Position numbers and translations under genes: made by a program. DNA of 64,000 bases, taken from Corydoras sp. C115 (Eukaryota > Chordata > Actinopteri > Siluriformes > Callichthyidae). Under the pieces are notes generated by a model. It saw only the letters and a list, made by a program, of their open reading frames with translations. It made no database searches and had not been told where the DNA came from. Positions within the stretch are counted from its first letter, which is position 1, and every line of letters begins with the position of its first letter. Positions 1 to 13,639 of the stretch are shown one piece after another. Where the stretch lies: contig JAFMOC010000017.1 in assembly GCA_019802505.1 (NCBI GenBank), positions 3,601,501 through 3,665,500 of the forward strand. Reading direction: 5' to 3'.

Positions 1-929
1 CACAAACACGATGTGCAATTAAGAGCAGTTAATTCAGCTTAAATCCATGTTTAACCATAGAACCCGCAGGAAACCCATGCGGATATCTGACCGGGGAATA
101 TCTACATTAACTGCAGGACTTACTGTTGCTTCCAAAAAGTCCAATCTACACCTGTCTTCTACTTCCAAGCTTTATATTGTGTCTGCAGTAGCACTGTAGA
201 ACTCCCCCCTGCCTGTACCAGAACTGCCACAAATGAAAACATCCTGTTTACCCAAATTCAAAAACATCTTTGTTCTCATTATTAGTTCAAACTTGTACTC
301 CATTACCAAAGAAAGTAAAGGTTTGCCTACTTCACACAATATTTGCTGTTACTGAGGAATTTGTTCTTATGTAATGCATTTTGATGATAATCACTAAAGT
401 TCATAGTGACATCACACAGCATTTACTTACATGCACAATAGAGCAAGAACGTTTTATAAATCCTAAATTGAAAATCTATGTATGTACAGTCTCGGTTGTC
501 CACCTGTCTCCCCACCTGTGTCTGCGTACCACCCTGTTAACGCCACCTGTTCAGGCCTCCAGTTCCTTACACAGCCTCACCCTTTTAATTTACTCTCGCT
601 CAGTACCAGCATGCTGTTAGTTTGGGTTACATGAAAAGATAAAAGTAGATCTCTGATACTTTGCAGTCACAACAGTTAGTCATGCTGGCTCTGTCAGATG
701 AGCACAATTAGCCAATGTTGGTAAAACGCAATGTGAGGTGTCATCTCAGGAGAATATTGCTCTTTTTAACTTTTTTATTGCTAATAAATTCCACAAACCC
801 ATATTTTAAATCCATTAATCACACACATGACCTAAAGTCCTTTACAAAGTTCAACAAATATCCCAAATAATACAAAGAAATAAAGATATTCTAAACTGAT
901 AATCCAGAATATGTATATTTGGTAGATAA

Positions 930-1430
930 ATTCAAGTTGCTGATGGTCTCGCAATGTGTGACACCAACTGAAACATTTAATTTAAAGTGTTTGGGACTAA
1001 CTTGCTGGATCCAGAGTTGGCAACATGCACAGATGACTGGCACAATGGACAAAAGTTTCAAATGTATTTTAAAGCTCCATTTGCAATACTCTGTGGTGTC
1101 CATTTGGACAGGGGGTTCAATTACAGCAAGACAAGGAACATCTTGGTTATGTCAGAACTACCTTAAAATACAAGAGCGAACGATAGGATTTTTCAGAATG
1201 GAATGTCCTGCACAGTCACCAGACTTGAACAGGGACAATAGGGTCATAGCAAAGCAACCTACAAGTGCAGCACGTTTGTGGGAGCTTCTACGACAATGTT
1301 GGGAGGAACTTTCAGAATATTCGAATTCCACTGTAAAAGAATGTCTCCATTGTGTTCAGCGGTTCCATTTGGAAGATTTGGATTGCATTTTGTCAAAACA
1401 AATTTCATGCTTTTTCTATTTCAAGTAGGT
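930..1430 (+). mobile_element. Decayed Tc1/mariner transposase fragment
   Basis: An open frame contains CPAQSPDLN near 1203-1230. This resembles the WPAQSPDLNPIE block just before the third catalytic acidic residue of Tc1-type DDE transposases. About 90 bp upstream a different frame reads LQQDKEHLGY, resembling the QQDN block that carries the second catalytic Asp, so at least one frameshift separates the blocks. The N-terminal helix-turn-helix region and terminal inverted repeats were not recognised. It is a dead relic inside a cdk17 intron. Confidence 0.6.
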
Positions 1431-1514
1431 TTGATTTATTTATTGGTATTGTATATACTAAGCTGTTTTGTATGGTAACCACAAAAGCTCTTAAAATTTA
1501 AAGGTTTAATATAA

Positions 1515-1657
1515 ATTCATTCATTCATTCATTATCTTCCGCGTTATCCTATATTAGGGTCACAGTGGGGTTCCCCATGCTCATCCAGGGGAGAACGTTT
1601 CGGGCGCTGGGCAGATACACCCAGGACAGGGCGCCAATCTATCGCTGGGCACACAAT

Positions 1658-1688
<31 letters not shown>

Positions 1689-1868
1689 TATGGGGCAATT
1701 TGGAGAATTCAATTGACTTGATCCATGTTTTTGGACTGTGGGAGGAAACCGGAGAACCCGGAGGAAACCCACGCAGACACGGGGAGAACATGGAAACTCC
1801 ACCCAGATGGGGATTCGAACCGGGAATCCCTAGCGCTGAGAGGAGAACGTGCTAAACACTAAGGCGCC
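1515..1868 (-). mobile_element. DANA/Mermaid-like tRNA-derived SINE (copy 1)
   Basis: Near full-length copy in minus orientation. It reads from the (ATTC)n tail at 1515 to the tRNA-like head, which contains a Pol III B box (GGTTCGAATCC on the minus strand). The conserved V-SINE core is present, followed by an internal (CA)n tract. It is flanked by a perfect 12-bp target-site duplication, TTAATATAAATT, at 1506-1517 and 1869-1880, which shows retrotransposition by a LINE-type enzyme. Confidence 0.85.
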
Positions 1869-3045
1869 TTAATATAAATTATTTCTGCAAAATTACTTAA
1901 ACGACCTTAATTCAATTAAGTATACTATTTTCAAAAACATGTGCACAGTAAATCGTGCACTTTGGATGTAACTTTATGTAAATGAATGTAAAAATCTGAA
2001 TGTAAGTTCATTTTAATATTCGTATAATTTGATAATTTCTTTTAATTACCATCTTTGACAAAAAAGCAAAACACACACATGACATCTGACTGTGCAATTC
2101 GAAGTGAGTAATATGTAGGCGACTTCACAAGTTCTTTCACCATGGCTTGTTGCTAGGCAACAAAGCTCAAATGAGAATGACAAGATCTTTAGCATCCGTG
2201 GATCCCTGGAGATCCTGTTTATGACACAGACACACACAGCACTTCACATGGGGTGTTTAAAACGCTATAGTAACACATAAGCAGGTTACATAATTGAACT
2301 GAGACATGGTTTAAAACTCATTTTTGAATTAAATAGTGTTTTGCGATTTCAGTATTTCAATTCAAATAAAATTAAAATCCACTGCACTGTGTAAAGTTTG
2401 CATCACCTGCTGTTAAATGAGAGCATTCAATAAAAAGTACACATAAATCTCTATTGTTTATCTGTTCATTGTGGGTTAAATACTTCCATCCACCTGAATA
2501 AACGTTCACAAGAAGGTGAGGATACCAATAAACCCGTTTATATGTATACAAACTGAACTGCTCCAACTGAGAGCATAAGCCAAAAATGACTGCTGCACAA
2601 TGTATTCACCGAATGCTGCCAAAGTAAACTATTGCATTTAGAACTGGCAGAAGAGCCACATGAATTTGGTCTGTGCAAACCATAAACACATCACACAGAT
2701 AAAACACTTGCAAAACTGATCACGGCAGGGAGAAAGTTCTAGCAGTTCCTTCTCTAAACAATTAAAGTTTAGTAATGGCTGGAAGCTGCTTGTGTTCTAA
2801 AAAGCACTGAAGCTTTATTAAAGTCATATCTTTCTGTAATGGTGTGCAGCACCACGTTAGTCAACACCAATGAATCACACCGCTGCCAGTTCACTGAAGC
2901 ACGCAAGGTCCGGGAAACTGCTCATACTGGACCTTCCTGCACTTCCCTTCTCAGGCAACCCCAACAGCACAGGAACAGAACAATGTTGTCCACCCAACGT
3001 TCTGATTGTAGAGATAAATTTAAATATCAGTGTAAAAAACACAGG

Positions 3046-3177
3046 TGGCACAGAGGCAGCACCTCTGGAGCAATGAGGGTTAAGCGCCCATGTTGGTAAA
3101 TTCAGTGGACTTGAATTTTGAACCCCCGACCTTTAGATTGATAGTTCCACGGCCTAACTACTGAGCTACTACACCCT
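3046..3177 (-). repeat. Fragment of a teleost dispersed repeat (second family)
   Basis: Contains the string ctggagcaatgagggttaag and ends in ctactgagctactacaccc. Both blocks recur in the fuller copy at 23,382-23,588, so this is a truncated member of the same family. The strand is uncertain. Confidence 0.5.
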
Positions 3178-4369
3178 AAAACTGCTTGCAGTTATCTGTT
3201 TAAATTACACTCAGTAATTACACAGATGCACTTTACAGCAGTTTACCTTGTTTTTGTTTAGGTACTCTGGTTTCATTTTCCTTTTACTTTAACTTTGCAT
3301 TAAACGTATTTATTATTATACTTTTTAAATCATTTCAATCATTATATATATAATAGCTGCCTTGACCGTGTCCTCTGTCCTTAATTTTGTAAACAAATTA
3401 ACATATGAAAGTTTTCTGGTGATAAAAACAACTGAAACTATGAGATCTCAAAACAATTACAGAAATAACATTACATACATTAAAAGTGCATTATTGTATA
3501 ATTTGAAGGTTTCACTTACTACTTACAAAAACTCCTGCACTTTAAACAAGCAAGTGTTTATTTTAATAAATAAATAAATGATTGACATCTTCACATGCAT
3601 CATTATGGGACTATGACGTGACTAAACAGGAAATGTCACATTGCACAGCTCTAATCTGAATCAGCTGGCATGTTATTGTATCAATCTGAGCTCATAATCA
3701 CCATATTTCAAATTTATTTATTCATCCCATCACATGCAGAGTCGGTCCACCAACCTGGTTCGGGGGCTATGGGGACATTTGTGTAACTACCAGCTGCCTT
3801 AAAGAGTAAAAGAAATGATGACAACTTTCTGTTTAACTCTAAATTATTCTCATGTGTGTTTTAGGAAAAAAACGGACTCTGGACTTCTACTTTTAGATTA
3901 CAAAAGGTCCTTTAAGGTTACAATGCATTGAAAGTCTAATTATAGAATTATACTTAAAACGCAGTCTGTCCAAACTCATTTCTCCGAAAGACACTTACTC
4001 AACATACTTCCGGTATACGTCGCCCTGTTGACACTTACATAATTCAAACTGAGATTCTACGCCCAAAAAGTTACCATAATTTCCTGGTAGGCTAAAAGTA
4101 ATTTGGAAAAATACCAAATATTTATGTTATCTGTCAGAAAAAAAATGGGTTTACACCATAACGGTTATCTGAACTGAACTTTCTGACACAGTTAAGAGAC
4201 GCGCAATGAGACTGGAACCAGATGCTAGATCTTAATGTTAAAATATGGAAGATTTAACCATGTTTATAGATTTTTTAGATACTTAATCAAGAAGAACACA
4301 GATCCACAGAATAGACTTCCACACGTAGGGGGATGGCAGGATTACGTCCTAGTACAATGTCAAGAAAAT

Positions 4370-4649
4370 TCATTCATTCATTATCTCCCGCTTTATCCTC
4401 TATTAGGGTCGCGGTGGGGTTCCCCATGCCTATCCAGGGGAGAACGTCTCGGGCGCTGGGCAGATACACCCAGGACAGGGCGCCAATCCATCGCTGGGTA
4501 CACACTCACACACTGAAACACACTCTATATGGGGCAATTTAGAGAACTCAATTAACTTGATCCATGTTTTTGGACTGTGATGATCCAAAGATGGGGATTC
4601 GAACCGGGAATCCCTAGCGCTGAGAGGCGAACGTGCTAACCACTAAGCC
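4370..4649 (-). mobile_element. DANA/Mermaid-like SINE (copy 2, internal deletion)
   Basis: Minus-orientation copy that has lost the core segment between the 'ctgtgg' block and the 'gatggggattcgaac' block. A perfect 14-bp target-site duplication, AATGTCAAGAAAAT, lies at 4356-4369 and 4650-4663. The duplication being intact while the body is deleted suggests either a young insertion of a deleted source or a later internal deletion. Confidence 0.85.
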
Positions 4650-5392
4650 AATGTCAAGAAAATGAATAACTAAAAACTAAAGCTTTGCAGCACGTGTGTT
4701 TAACAGCATCACTCTTAAGCTTTACATAACGGACCTTAGAGGAGCTTGGTCTCCCGAAGAAGACATTTTCAATAGTACCTTAGTTACTGAAATACACCGT
4801 CATAAATATTAAATAAATATTTGTCTTAGCTTTTTATTTTATTTACTTTGCTATTTTTAGCACGTCAGCTTTCAGGAGTGTTTTTAAAACGGTCACAAAA
4901 AGCTTCCAGTTCACTAAACCCTACAGTATATACATGGCTTTTATACCCTGAAGTGCACTTCATGGATAAAATATAAAAAGCATAAAATCAACATTCTCTT
5001 TCCGAATTTAAACAACTAAAAAGATATAACAGAAAATAAATACCGGCTCATATTTTTTCCCACCAAAAAGTAACCTGAAAGAAAAATAGATGCTTGAATG
5101 CAATTCTACCCACCTCTGCATTAAATAGTTCAGCCTCCCTGCTTAATGGTCTTTGTAGAAAGTGTTAATCTTCCCGCAGGGTGACCAACAATTTAATAAA
5201 AAAGCATTTTCCTACTGTTATATAAGCGTGACTCATAAGCCAATCAAAGTTTTAAAACAGCACAGTGACCACGTACAGGCGTGAAACGCAGGACTTCTGG
5301 AAGTAAACACTTTAATAGGACACTTTATCTCCAGACATGATGGTAGCAGCACTGAATATTAATCATATGTATATAAATCCAAGCACACTCAC

Positions 5393-5519
5393 CGCTGTCC
5401 TGATTGCCGTTGTCCTCTATGGTCATCTGCTCAGCGAGTTCAGAGAGGGATTCGTCGATTGTCTGGCTGCCGCGCAGTGTGAGCGACAAACGCCTCTTGA
5501 ACCGCTTCATCTTTTCCAT
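5393..5519 (-). CDS. cdk17: Cyclin-dependent kinase 17, first coding exon (partial gene)
   Basis: CDK17 (PCTAIRE-2) is a cytoplasmic, cyclin-Y-type Ser/Thr kinase of the CDK16-18 subfamily. Only its N-terminus is here: 42 codons plus one base, containing MKRFKRRLSLTLRGSQTI and then DESLSELAEQMTIED. This matches the CDK17 N-terminus as I remember it; CDK16 and CDK18 diverge after the first dozen residues. The exon is bounded by an acceptor at 5542-5543 (tttttag) and a donor at 5391-5392 (GTGAGT). Two in-frame ATGs exist: 5519 (MEKMKRF) and 5510 (MKRF, the start equivalent to human CDK17). The upstream ATG resembles the MDRMKK start of CDK16. The kinase domain lies outside the window to the left. 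Part of the exon before 5519 is untranslated. Confidence 0.9.
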
Positions 5520-7584
5520 GGGCCTCTGAGGCAAAGGAGGCCTAAAAAGATAAAAGTTCTTTAGTTATTAGCACTGCGGACTCTGCAGAGTCTTAAAAGA
5601 CCACTAATATCTTAACAATTCTAAAAGACATTTAATAAAACATCTGAAATACGCAATCCAGAGACGCTACACCATCACTGTAAGCTGGTCTCAAAGACAT
5701 GATGAGCTGAAAAGAAAAGCCAACCTCATGAATAATTTACAGGCGTTTTAATCATTCATGACATGTGGCATTTGGTTATTCAGTTATCAGACACCTCAGC
5801 ACATTAATAAAATCTACTCTCCCTCCTTTTTATCAGCAGCTTTAGTAACGCAAACATAATAAACTCAAACACTGGCACTTCCGTTAATCAAAATTAATTT
5901 AGGCTGTGGAAACATTAACTTACTTTTTTTTAGAAGAATTCAGTACAAAATCTGTGTTTTTAAATTTGTATATATTTTAATTCTCAGTCCTGTTAAAGGG
6001 GTGCATTGACATAGATCAACATATGATGACCAATAATGTTCGATATCTTGATGTTGATTATGTTAATATAATAATTTAAATAAAAACACAGATTTCATTA
6101 TGTTTCCGGACAGCAGTACTCTTCAATAACAGATGCCTATAATGTACACACGATAAAGTAGTGCAAAGACTGTGCAGTGCAAGAATGCATTTCCTGATCA
6201 AAAGTAATAAAAAAAAAAAAACTAAAGCGGCACAATTGAGAAAGCTGCTACAAGAAAATAACAGTCACAATGTTTAACAATCAGGATCGTATTGATCAGA
6301 TTTAAAATAAAACTAAAAAAAAAAAACCTACATTAACCTTTAATCAGAATAAAGAGGATGCTTGCCGTGACCTACAGACCTTCAGGGATCACAGTTATAT
6401 AGGTGTATAAATGAGTGTCATGACTCCCTTAATATAATAAAAGGAATCTTTTAAGTTCATCCAGGTGTGTGTGTGTGCGCTTTGCAGTCACATTATTGCT
6501 GCCTCCCTGGACAAGGTGTTTCCTGCTGCCTAAGAAGCAAAGTCAGCAAAAACATACAGAGAGAAATATAAAACACACATTTTATCCGGTTGTAATCCGG
6601 TGCCTCAGGTGGAGCCTGAATTTTGGACTTTATAATAAAAGCATGGCAAACTATGTTAAGCTGACCTTTAACAATGTGGTTTACACTTCTTAACTTCTTA
6701 ACCAGCCTCTCTCTCTCCCCCTCACACACACCCCACACAAGCAAAGCTTACTGAAAATGCTTACAAAGATTACTTTTCTGACTGCATGACTGTGTTTTGC
6801 TATGGACACACAGGTAGATGCTGACGAAGCATTTATTTTTAGTTAGCTTGGTAATAAAACGTTGAGACAGAGACCAAATGATTGCCAATGTGCCTTAAGG
6901 ACTTGGTTCCAGCATGTTAGCAATGTGCGGTAGGGAACATCTGCCACCACTGTGAACATTACACGTGTAGAACAGCTGGAACATCAGCAACCCTTTATAT
7001 TTAAGACCACGGTATAGGTTTTTACTTTTCTATATTTGGTCTAAGTGTTAGCTACTCTATATTTGTGCTTGGTCACACTAGGAATCAATCTTGGCTTTGT
7101 AATTAAAACACACACACACACGCCCCACTACACCCTCCAAATGTATGCCACACACATGCCTTTTTCCAACACCCCCAACGAGCAAGACGCTGTGATAGAG
7201 TTGGCATTACAATACAAACCCCACCCACCCGTTGCTTTACGCTGGATATTTAAGGTACTTTTCTCAACCTCAAACAGTTGCTCGTAACAGCCCCCTTCGC
7301 AACGACACTCTTTGATGTTGGCCTACACACGAGCAAATACGGGCTGCTTCCTTCAAGCTAAGCACTTTCTACTCTGCTGGGGACCATCTAATTAGAACAC
7401 AGCCCAGGTACACACACACACTGAGTTCCTCCAGCATTTCCCATGCTCTGTGTCTAATTATAAGTATTAGAACTCTAAAAGCTGGTTCAGAAAACTGTTC
7501 TGAAGTGGATAGAGCTTGTACATTACTTAAAAGTGGACACAGTAAATGGGACAGCACTTCGCATTGTCCCTCAACCTTTTAGCC

Positions 7585-7958
7585 CAGAGCTCCCCAAAGA
7601 CCGGGCCGTGGACGGATACCAGGGCACATTTATTTATTTTTATGACATTAGGATTTGTAAATGGGACGTGTTGGGGCATTTGTCTGTGTTTCCTGTTAAG
7701 GATTTCAGTGAGACAGTGAGAAGCAGAAAGTCTTGGCTGCAGATCACGGGAGGTGGCGGTGGCGGCATGTGTGGTGAGATCTGTATGCAGTTTCACGTGC
7801 CAGACGTTATTACGCTGAGTTTTATTGTGAATGCAATCTGTGTTAGTGAGTGAAGTCACAGTTTTAATGCTTTTAATTCTTCCAACCACCGATTCAGGAG
7901 GAAATGTCTTGCATGAAACTGGTCTGTGGTACAAAGAAGGTTTGGGACCGCAGCTCTA
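7585..7958. mobile_element. hAT-like non-autonomous DNA transposon
   Basis: Both ends are diverged versions of one terminal sequence in inverted orientation. The left end reads cagagctcccc then gaccgggccgtgga. The right end reads aaactggtctgtggtac then gggaccgcagctcta. The pattern 'gaccggtccgtgg' with a CAG-type terminus is typical of hAT elements, including Charlie-type relics in mammals. I see no transposase and no convincing 8-bp target duplication, so it is an old MITE-like copy. Confidence 0.55.
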
Positions 7959-9292
7959 CCCAATATCTATTGTACACAGTGCCAGCCTGGCATCCTTTAT
8001 GGTCTGTGTAGCAGCAGTGTACTTACAATCGCACTGCCAGATTGCTTATTACATTTTTGATTTGATACTGATTTGCTTCTATTCGGCGGCCTGCAGCAAG
8101 ATGGTCCTGGGTTTGATTCAGATTTGAGGTGAACAAAGGTCTTCCAGTCTGTGTGTGAGTGGGTTTCCCCCAGATGCTCCAGTTTCATGCTGAAGGGTAA
8201 GCTGAAGGTACCATTTGTGCACCGAAATGTATAGCTTGTAAAGTTTTTGTTTTCAGTTTTAAACCTTTACTATGAAACTCGATGGATTACAATAAATATA
8301 AACTGACCTAACGTACCCAGGGCTCAGACACTCATGAATGGAAATGAATGAAACACAAGCTCCAAAACTGGGTTCTAAAATTGATTTAATAAATCCGGTC
8401 TTCCACAACCTGATTATTTTGTTTCGTCAGTGAAGTAAACCTCTAACAATAAGTTTACCAGCCCGACGGTTCAAATGTTACTAGAATACGACATCAGAGT
8501 AAACAACTAACCAACAGACTGAATAAGCCTCTCTAGATACGTTACCAATTACTCAAAATTGGGTCACACTATTAAAATGTTAATGCCATGGATGTCGTAG
8601 TAATCTCATTTTGCATTCCACCTCATTTTGGTGTTTGGAGGAAAGCATTTCAAACCACATGAGGAAAGCACACGTACATGCAGACACACTTCACAGCCCC
8701 CACAAGCCTGTTTCATCTAAACATGGCACTTGGCCTTGCTGTCTATAGGCTCTGCAGATGGAGCTCAATTCATGTCTGACTTCAAACACGTAGCGCAGGC
8801 AGCATCGTCACTCCACAGCTTGATTAATCACAGTTCAGAGAGAAAAAAAATGGACTAGGCAGCCACAGACACCCCCACAGCCCAACAGGAATATGAATAC
8901 AAGATAAACGCATTTTAATTAATTAAACACAAACTCGGCTTTATTAATGCAATTAACACAGAAATTATGCGTATTAGGAAGAAAGAATGCTTCCTCAAGG
9001 TTTGTAAACACTAGTTATTCTCACTGGCTGGTATACCAAGATATTCCCTGTGTTCTACATAAAACCCCTTTCCATCACCATAGCAACCCCTTCTCTCTCA
9101 GGCTGATCAGCATCCCGTTTCTCAGATTAGAATCTGTAATCTACCCCTCAACCCACTTTTTGGAAAGGGGTTCACAAAGAGGGGGAAAGAAAGAAGAAAG
9201 GAGGAGCAGAAAAACGGGAGATGCTTTTGTGTTTAAAAAGAGGCCAAGAAATCACAACAGACCAGTAAACTATATGAATTTTTTATCCTTCA

Positions 9293-9298
<6 letters not shown>

Positions 9299-9388
<90 letters not shown>

Positions 9389-9389
9389 T
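9299..9389. repeat. Compound microsatellite (TA)n(CA)n
   Basis: About 70 bp of uninterrupted TA is followed by about 20 bp of CA, in cdk17 intron 1. The apparent ORF through it is an artefact. Confidence 0.95.
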
Positions 9390-9430
9390 CTGTCTGCCTA
9401 TCTATCAAGTATCTATTATCAACACTTACA

Positions 9431-9730
9431 CTAAATTATAGGGACATATACACATTTATAAAAGCTTCTATAAGATCTTTTTTGAAAAGTATCTGGAAAG
9501 TCAGACTCTTGGAAATCCCAAGACCACAATCTCTGTTCTAGTTCATACCAAAAGTGTTTTATGGTCTTGAGGTCAGGGCTTACTGTGGGCAAATAAAGTT
9601 CTTCCGCACCAAACCTTAAAGACACTTTGTGTAATGCGGCAAAGTCATCGTGGAACAGAAAAGGATCATCCCCAAACTATTATTACACATGCTCATTCGT
9701 TCCATCATCCTGAGCAGAACAATGTGCTTC
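9431..9730 (-). mobile_element. Tc1/mariner-like transposase C-terminal relic
   Basis: On the minus strand a short frame reads SPDLKTIKHFWYELEQRL. This resembles the SPDLNPIEHLWDELERRL block that carries the final catalytic residue of Tc1-type transposases; here the glutamate position is Lys/His, so it is inactive. The plus-strand stretch aaggatcatccccaaact near 9,660 matches a transposon relic common in fish genomes. There are no intact ends. Confidence 0.5.
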
Positions 9731-10666
9731 CCACATTTATTTACTGGACAGTCACTATGTAAATGAGAACAAACCTGGAAAGTGATGCTAAAGAGCCTTC
9801 ATTCTAATTATCCAAAGTGCCTAAGCAACCATCTAAAGGTTTCAGAAGCTCATTTTAAAAGGACAGATGAACCAGGCTGTCACCCAGCAACCTTCTGGAG
9901 AAGTCACCACTGAGACCACTGGTTACCATAGGGACACCTGGGTCAAGTGCAGGCCATGCGACCCACGTGTTGAAATGCCCTAGTTTAGCAGACCCATTAC
10001 GACTACTTCAGTTTCAGCTGATCCACATCTGCATCCGCTGCTATGAAGTGCGTCTTAATTACAACTATAAAAGTGTGACGAAGAACAGACTGTGCGAAGG
10101 TGAAAGAGAAACAGCAAGATAATTAGAATGAGAAATATAAGCAGCGGAGGTTAAAAAAAATCCAATAAAATAATAAACCATAATAAGCACATGGTTATTT
10201 GTTTAAGAAAGCATGGTGTAAACAAAGGGTTAAGTGTAATTCATGCTGAAGCTCTCGTTCAGTGAACGTCCCAGTGTGATTCATTAGTAATTTTGTATGT
10301 TCTTGTGCATTTGTGTGTTTATCATGGATCCTGAGTAAGTGAGAAGTGATGGTGCTGAGTAGAGGAGAGAGATCCCTCATGGTACAGCAGAAGATGAAAG
10401 TGAAATATGAGAACAGTGTTATAGTTACTAAACATCCAGTTTTTTTTAGTGTTGTTTTCAGTGTACACATCCCGATTATTTCACAGTAGCTTAAAATACG
10501 TGCAGTTCCAATGGATTGTGAACAAATGATCTGGTTTCCCCATTGACCCTCACACAGGAATATGCCTTGAAACCCAATTCTTTCGAAATGGAGCATCACT
10601 TTCAGGGCCAACGGTTTGAAAAGTAGCACAATATACAAATAGATTCATTAAAAAGTGTTTATTAAC

Positions 10667-10697
<31 letters not shown>

Positions 10698-13093
10698 TGA
10701 AGAAGAAGAAGAAAACCAAAGCTTAAACACCATAAATACTCTTAACAATTTATGCAAAGTGCCAATTCGTCTGAAAAATGGCCTGGATGATGACCAACGC
10801 TGACACCGTCACATTTAGCCAGTGACCAGACTGTGGAAGAATCTGGTTGAGTCTATTTTTGGGCAGCTGTAGGCTTTGGTTTTCGCTTGATTTAAAAGAA
10901 GCATCCCAGCTGTACTCAGCCGTCTGTGAGTGAAAGATATTTCAATCTGCACTCCATATTAATTTGAGCGATTACAAGTCAGCGTTAGCAGATGCACGGC
11001 ATCACAGTGTACAAGAGGACACAAGATTTGATCCAAAAGTAAAAGTTCTATATTTGCTTTATGTAAAATTTTACTTTGCACGGATGTTGGGATTCAATTC
11101 GTATTTATTTAATAAAGTAATTATTATTAAAGAAGTTTAATAATCCCTGGATTTGGAACTTCTTTGGACACCATTAAAAGTTTATATGAAGCTGACAGAA
11201 CAACCTCAGTGTCAGACGGGGAAATTATTCAAAGCACCTCGAGGATTTCAATACTTTGCAAACATGCACTTAAGCAAATAAAACCACTGTTACATAATTC
11301 ATGCCTAAATTGTAGCAATGCTCATAGACAACAGATTACTTGCAAATGAATGGACATTGATGTGGAACACAGCAGGTCTGACATAAAAAGCCCATCACCA
11401 GGTCAAAGGTCAGATGCAACAGAGACTTTAGAGGAAGAGTAATATCCTTCATATGTGACTCATGTTGGAACTGCTTAGCATAAATAATGGTCAGCCAATA
11501 CGAGTTAAGTCACAAGGTGAGGACTCGTCCTCTTAGTGTTAAAGGTGGCAAAACAAAAAGAATGCTAAATGATACTCCACAAAAATCTGCCCTTCATTAC
11601 ACTCTACAGAACTTCTGCTGGCTTTCCCTAATGTGCACAAAGACCACATTCAAACAGCTTTTACCTAATAATTAATGTGTCATCCTTATGAAACCGTATT
11701 GATGGTTATAGATATCATTTGGTTGACAAACATTAAAATATCATAAATATTTCAGACAGATTTAAGGAAAAAAAATTCCAGTGCATCCTTCAGCCCTCTT
11801 ATATGGTCATAATATTTAAAATATAGATTTTATGCATTATTATATCTTATATTTGCTTGTCTTATCTATGGATTCAGACATAGTAGCTGTGATGTAAAAA
11901 ACATTTCTGACAAACTGCTCAACCCAGAGGAACTGTATCAAACTGATGAGTCAGTCTGTTACTCTGAATCAGATCAATGTCTGTACTGACCTGACCCGTC
12001 ATATCGCCCGATTCATTTTATTAGCTCAGTTTTGTGTGTGTGTGGAGCGGGTATGACTTCAGTCCTTAAATAAATCAGATGTAATAAAGATGCAATGCTT
12101 ATTATTATAAATCAGGTACATGAATTAGTTTCCCACATTGTACAGATAGCTGAAATACACCGTCTATCGAACGTGCTGCATGCTTATCAACTTTTCAGAT
12201 TAGGCTATGAACTATATCAAACAATATCGTTTATGCTGCTCATTCATTGGAGCAGCTGATGATAAGCACACTGGATTTACATCCAAGACATGTGAACAAT
12301 CAACAGAGTAAACACTTCAAAACACTTTACTTATCAGAGTTGGTGAGACTCAGTTTTAAACAGAATGATTATCATGACACGGTTATCTGCCACACAAGGA
12401 ACTACAGAAACATTAAACTCTCACAGTGATAGAATTAAAAATCAACTCTCTTAAAACAACAAACCTTTCTTTGTTTAAAATAGATTTTGGAAGCAAACAT
12501 TTGGAGCCTCAGTTACATTTAAACTGGTTTATGATTTAATCAGATGTGGGAATTTATTAGTGTAAACTCCACTAATGAATGGTACTTAAAGCCTGCTAAG
12601 TTTTTCCATATGCCAGGATTGAGGACTGTCTATAGAACGTGAGAGTAAAAATCATATAAAAGCAATTAATTTAAATCCAAGAGCACAATTTATGCAACAC
12701 TCCAAGATTTTATAATATAGCCCAGATATCCTTTGCTCTGCTCATACAAACTGGTCCTTCTTTTGATTTGCAGCATGTGTGCACATCCTGAACACAGAAA
12801 CCCTCAGATTTTTTTTTTTTTACCTCAAACAACGCTGCCATAATGGTCGACACTCAGCTCCCTAAGTGGCACTCAGTCAAGCAAGACGAAACAATAACAG
12901 GGCTGTGAAGCACTAATATGCACCCTGCACAAACCCCACAATGGTCCAACCAGCTGGTGCATACCTTGTACCAAAATCCGATACAATAATAAAGATGTTT
13001 TAATTATAAATAATAATAAGAAAAAAAGGGGGCAAGTGTCATTTCTATATTAAAATGGTCTAAATGGATTTAAATGACTGTATTGGGATTTAT

Positions 13094-13265
13094 GACAGCA
13101 CAGTGATTCAGGACTGCAGAAAGGTTCTGAGTTCAATTCCCAGTTGAGGTCCTTTCTGTGTGACGTCTGCATGTGCTCTCTGTGCCAGAGTGGGATTTCT
13201 GCATGTACACCTGTTACCTTCCACACACCAAAGACGTGCTGCTGAGTAATTTGGAGATGCTACCT
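13094..13265 (+). mobile_element. Old, diverged tRNA-derived SINE
   Basis: Reads cagcacagtgattcagg, a B-box-like gttcaattccc, then cctttctgtgtgacgtctgc and atgtgctctctgtgcc. This is the head-plus-core layout of V-SINEs but far more diverged than the young copies in this window, so it is an older subfamily. Confidence 0.5.
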
Positions 13266-13599
13266 ACCACATTGTATCGTTTGTGAACTTTGGTTTACAA
13301 AGACTTGGTGACCTTCCTTACACAAAGAAAATAATAACGTAATACAGGTTTTAACAAAACTCAATTAAATTATTAAATGTTCAAATTACAGACATTTGAA
13401 AGAACATAGTACAGAGAACTCAATTTAAATGTCTCAAAATAACTTTGGTGTATTGCAAATGCAAACAAAAGCAGCAGCAACAGGCACCGCATTTTTCCTG
13501 CACTGCTACTAAAACAACTGTTGCTCTCAGGTAACATTACCATAATTTGCATGTCTTTGGCTGCTATTTGCAGTGACATCCTGAACACTTACATGCACA

Positions 13600-13600
<1 letters not shown>

Positions 13601-13636
<36 letters not shown>
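13601..13636. repeat. (CA)n microsatellite
   Basis: An uninterrupted CA run of about 18 units. Confidence 0.95.

Positions 13637-13639
<3 letters not shown>

Larger units (their letters stand above)
1..5392. other. cdk17: cdk17 intron (downstream of first coding exon), repeats only
   Basis: No coding exon was recognised here on either strand. By orientation this is intron following the first coding exon of cdk17, whose kinase exons must lie to the left of the window. It holds a Tc1-like transposase relic, two SINE copies and one fragment of a second dispersed repeat, each listed separately. Short ORFs present are not supported by splice sites or similarity that I can recognise. Confidence 0.6.

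Noticed and set aside
2839..3099. Overlapping plus-strand ORFs
   Set aside because: They run into the dispersed repeat at 3046-3177 and have no family resemblance.
5337..5564. Plus-strand ORF opposite the cdk17 exon
   Set aside because: It is the antisense shadow of a recognised coding exon.
10195..10638. 147-codon minus-strand ORF in cdk17 intron 1
   Set aside because: The longest unexplained ORF in the intron, but the frame is AT-rich with no recognisable motif or conserved domain. I treat it as chance.
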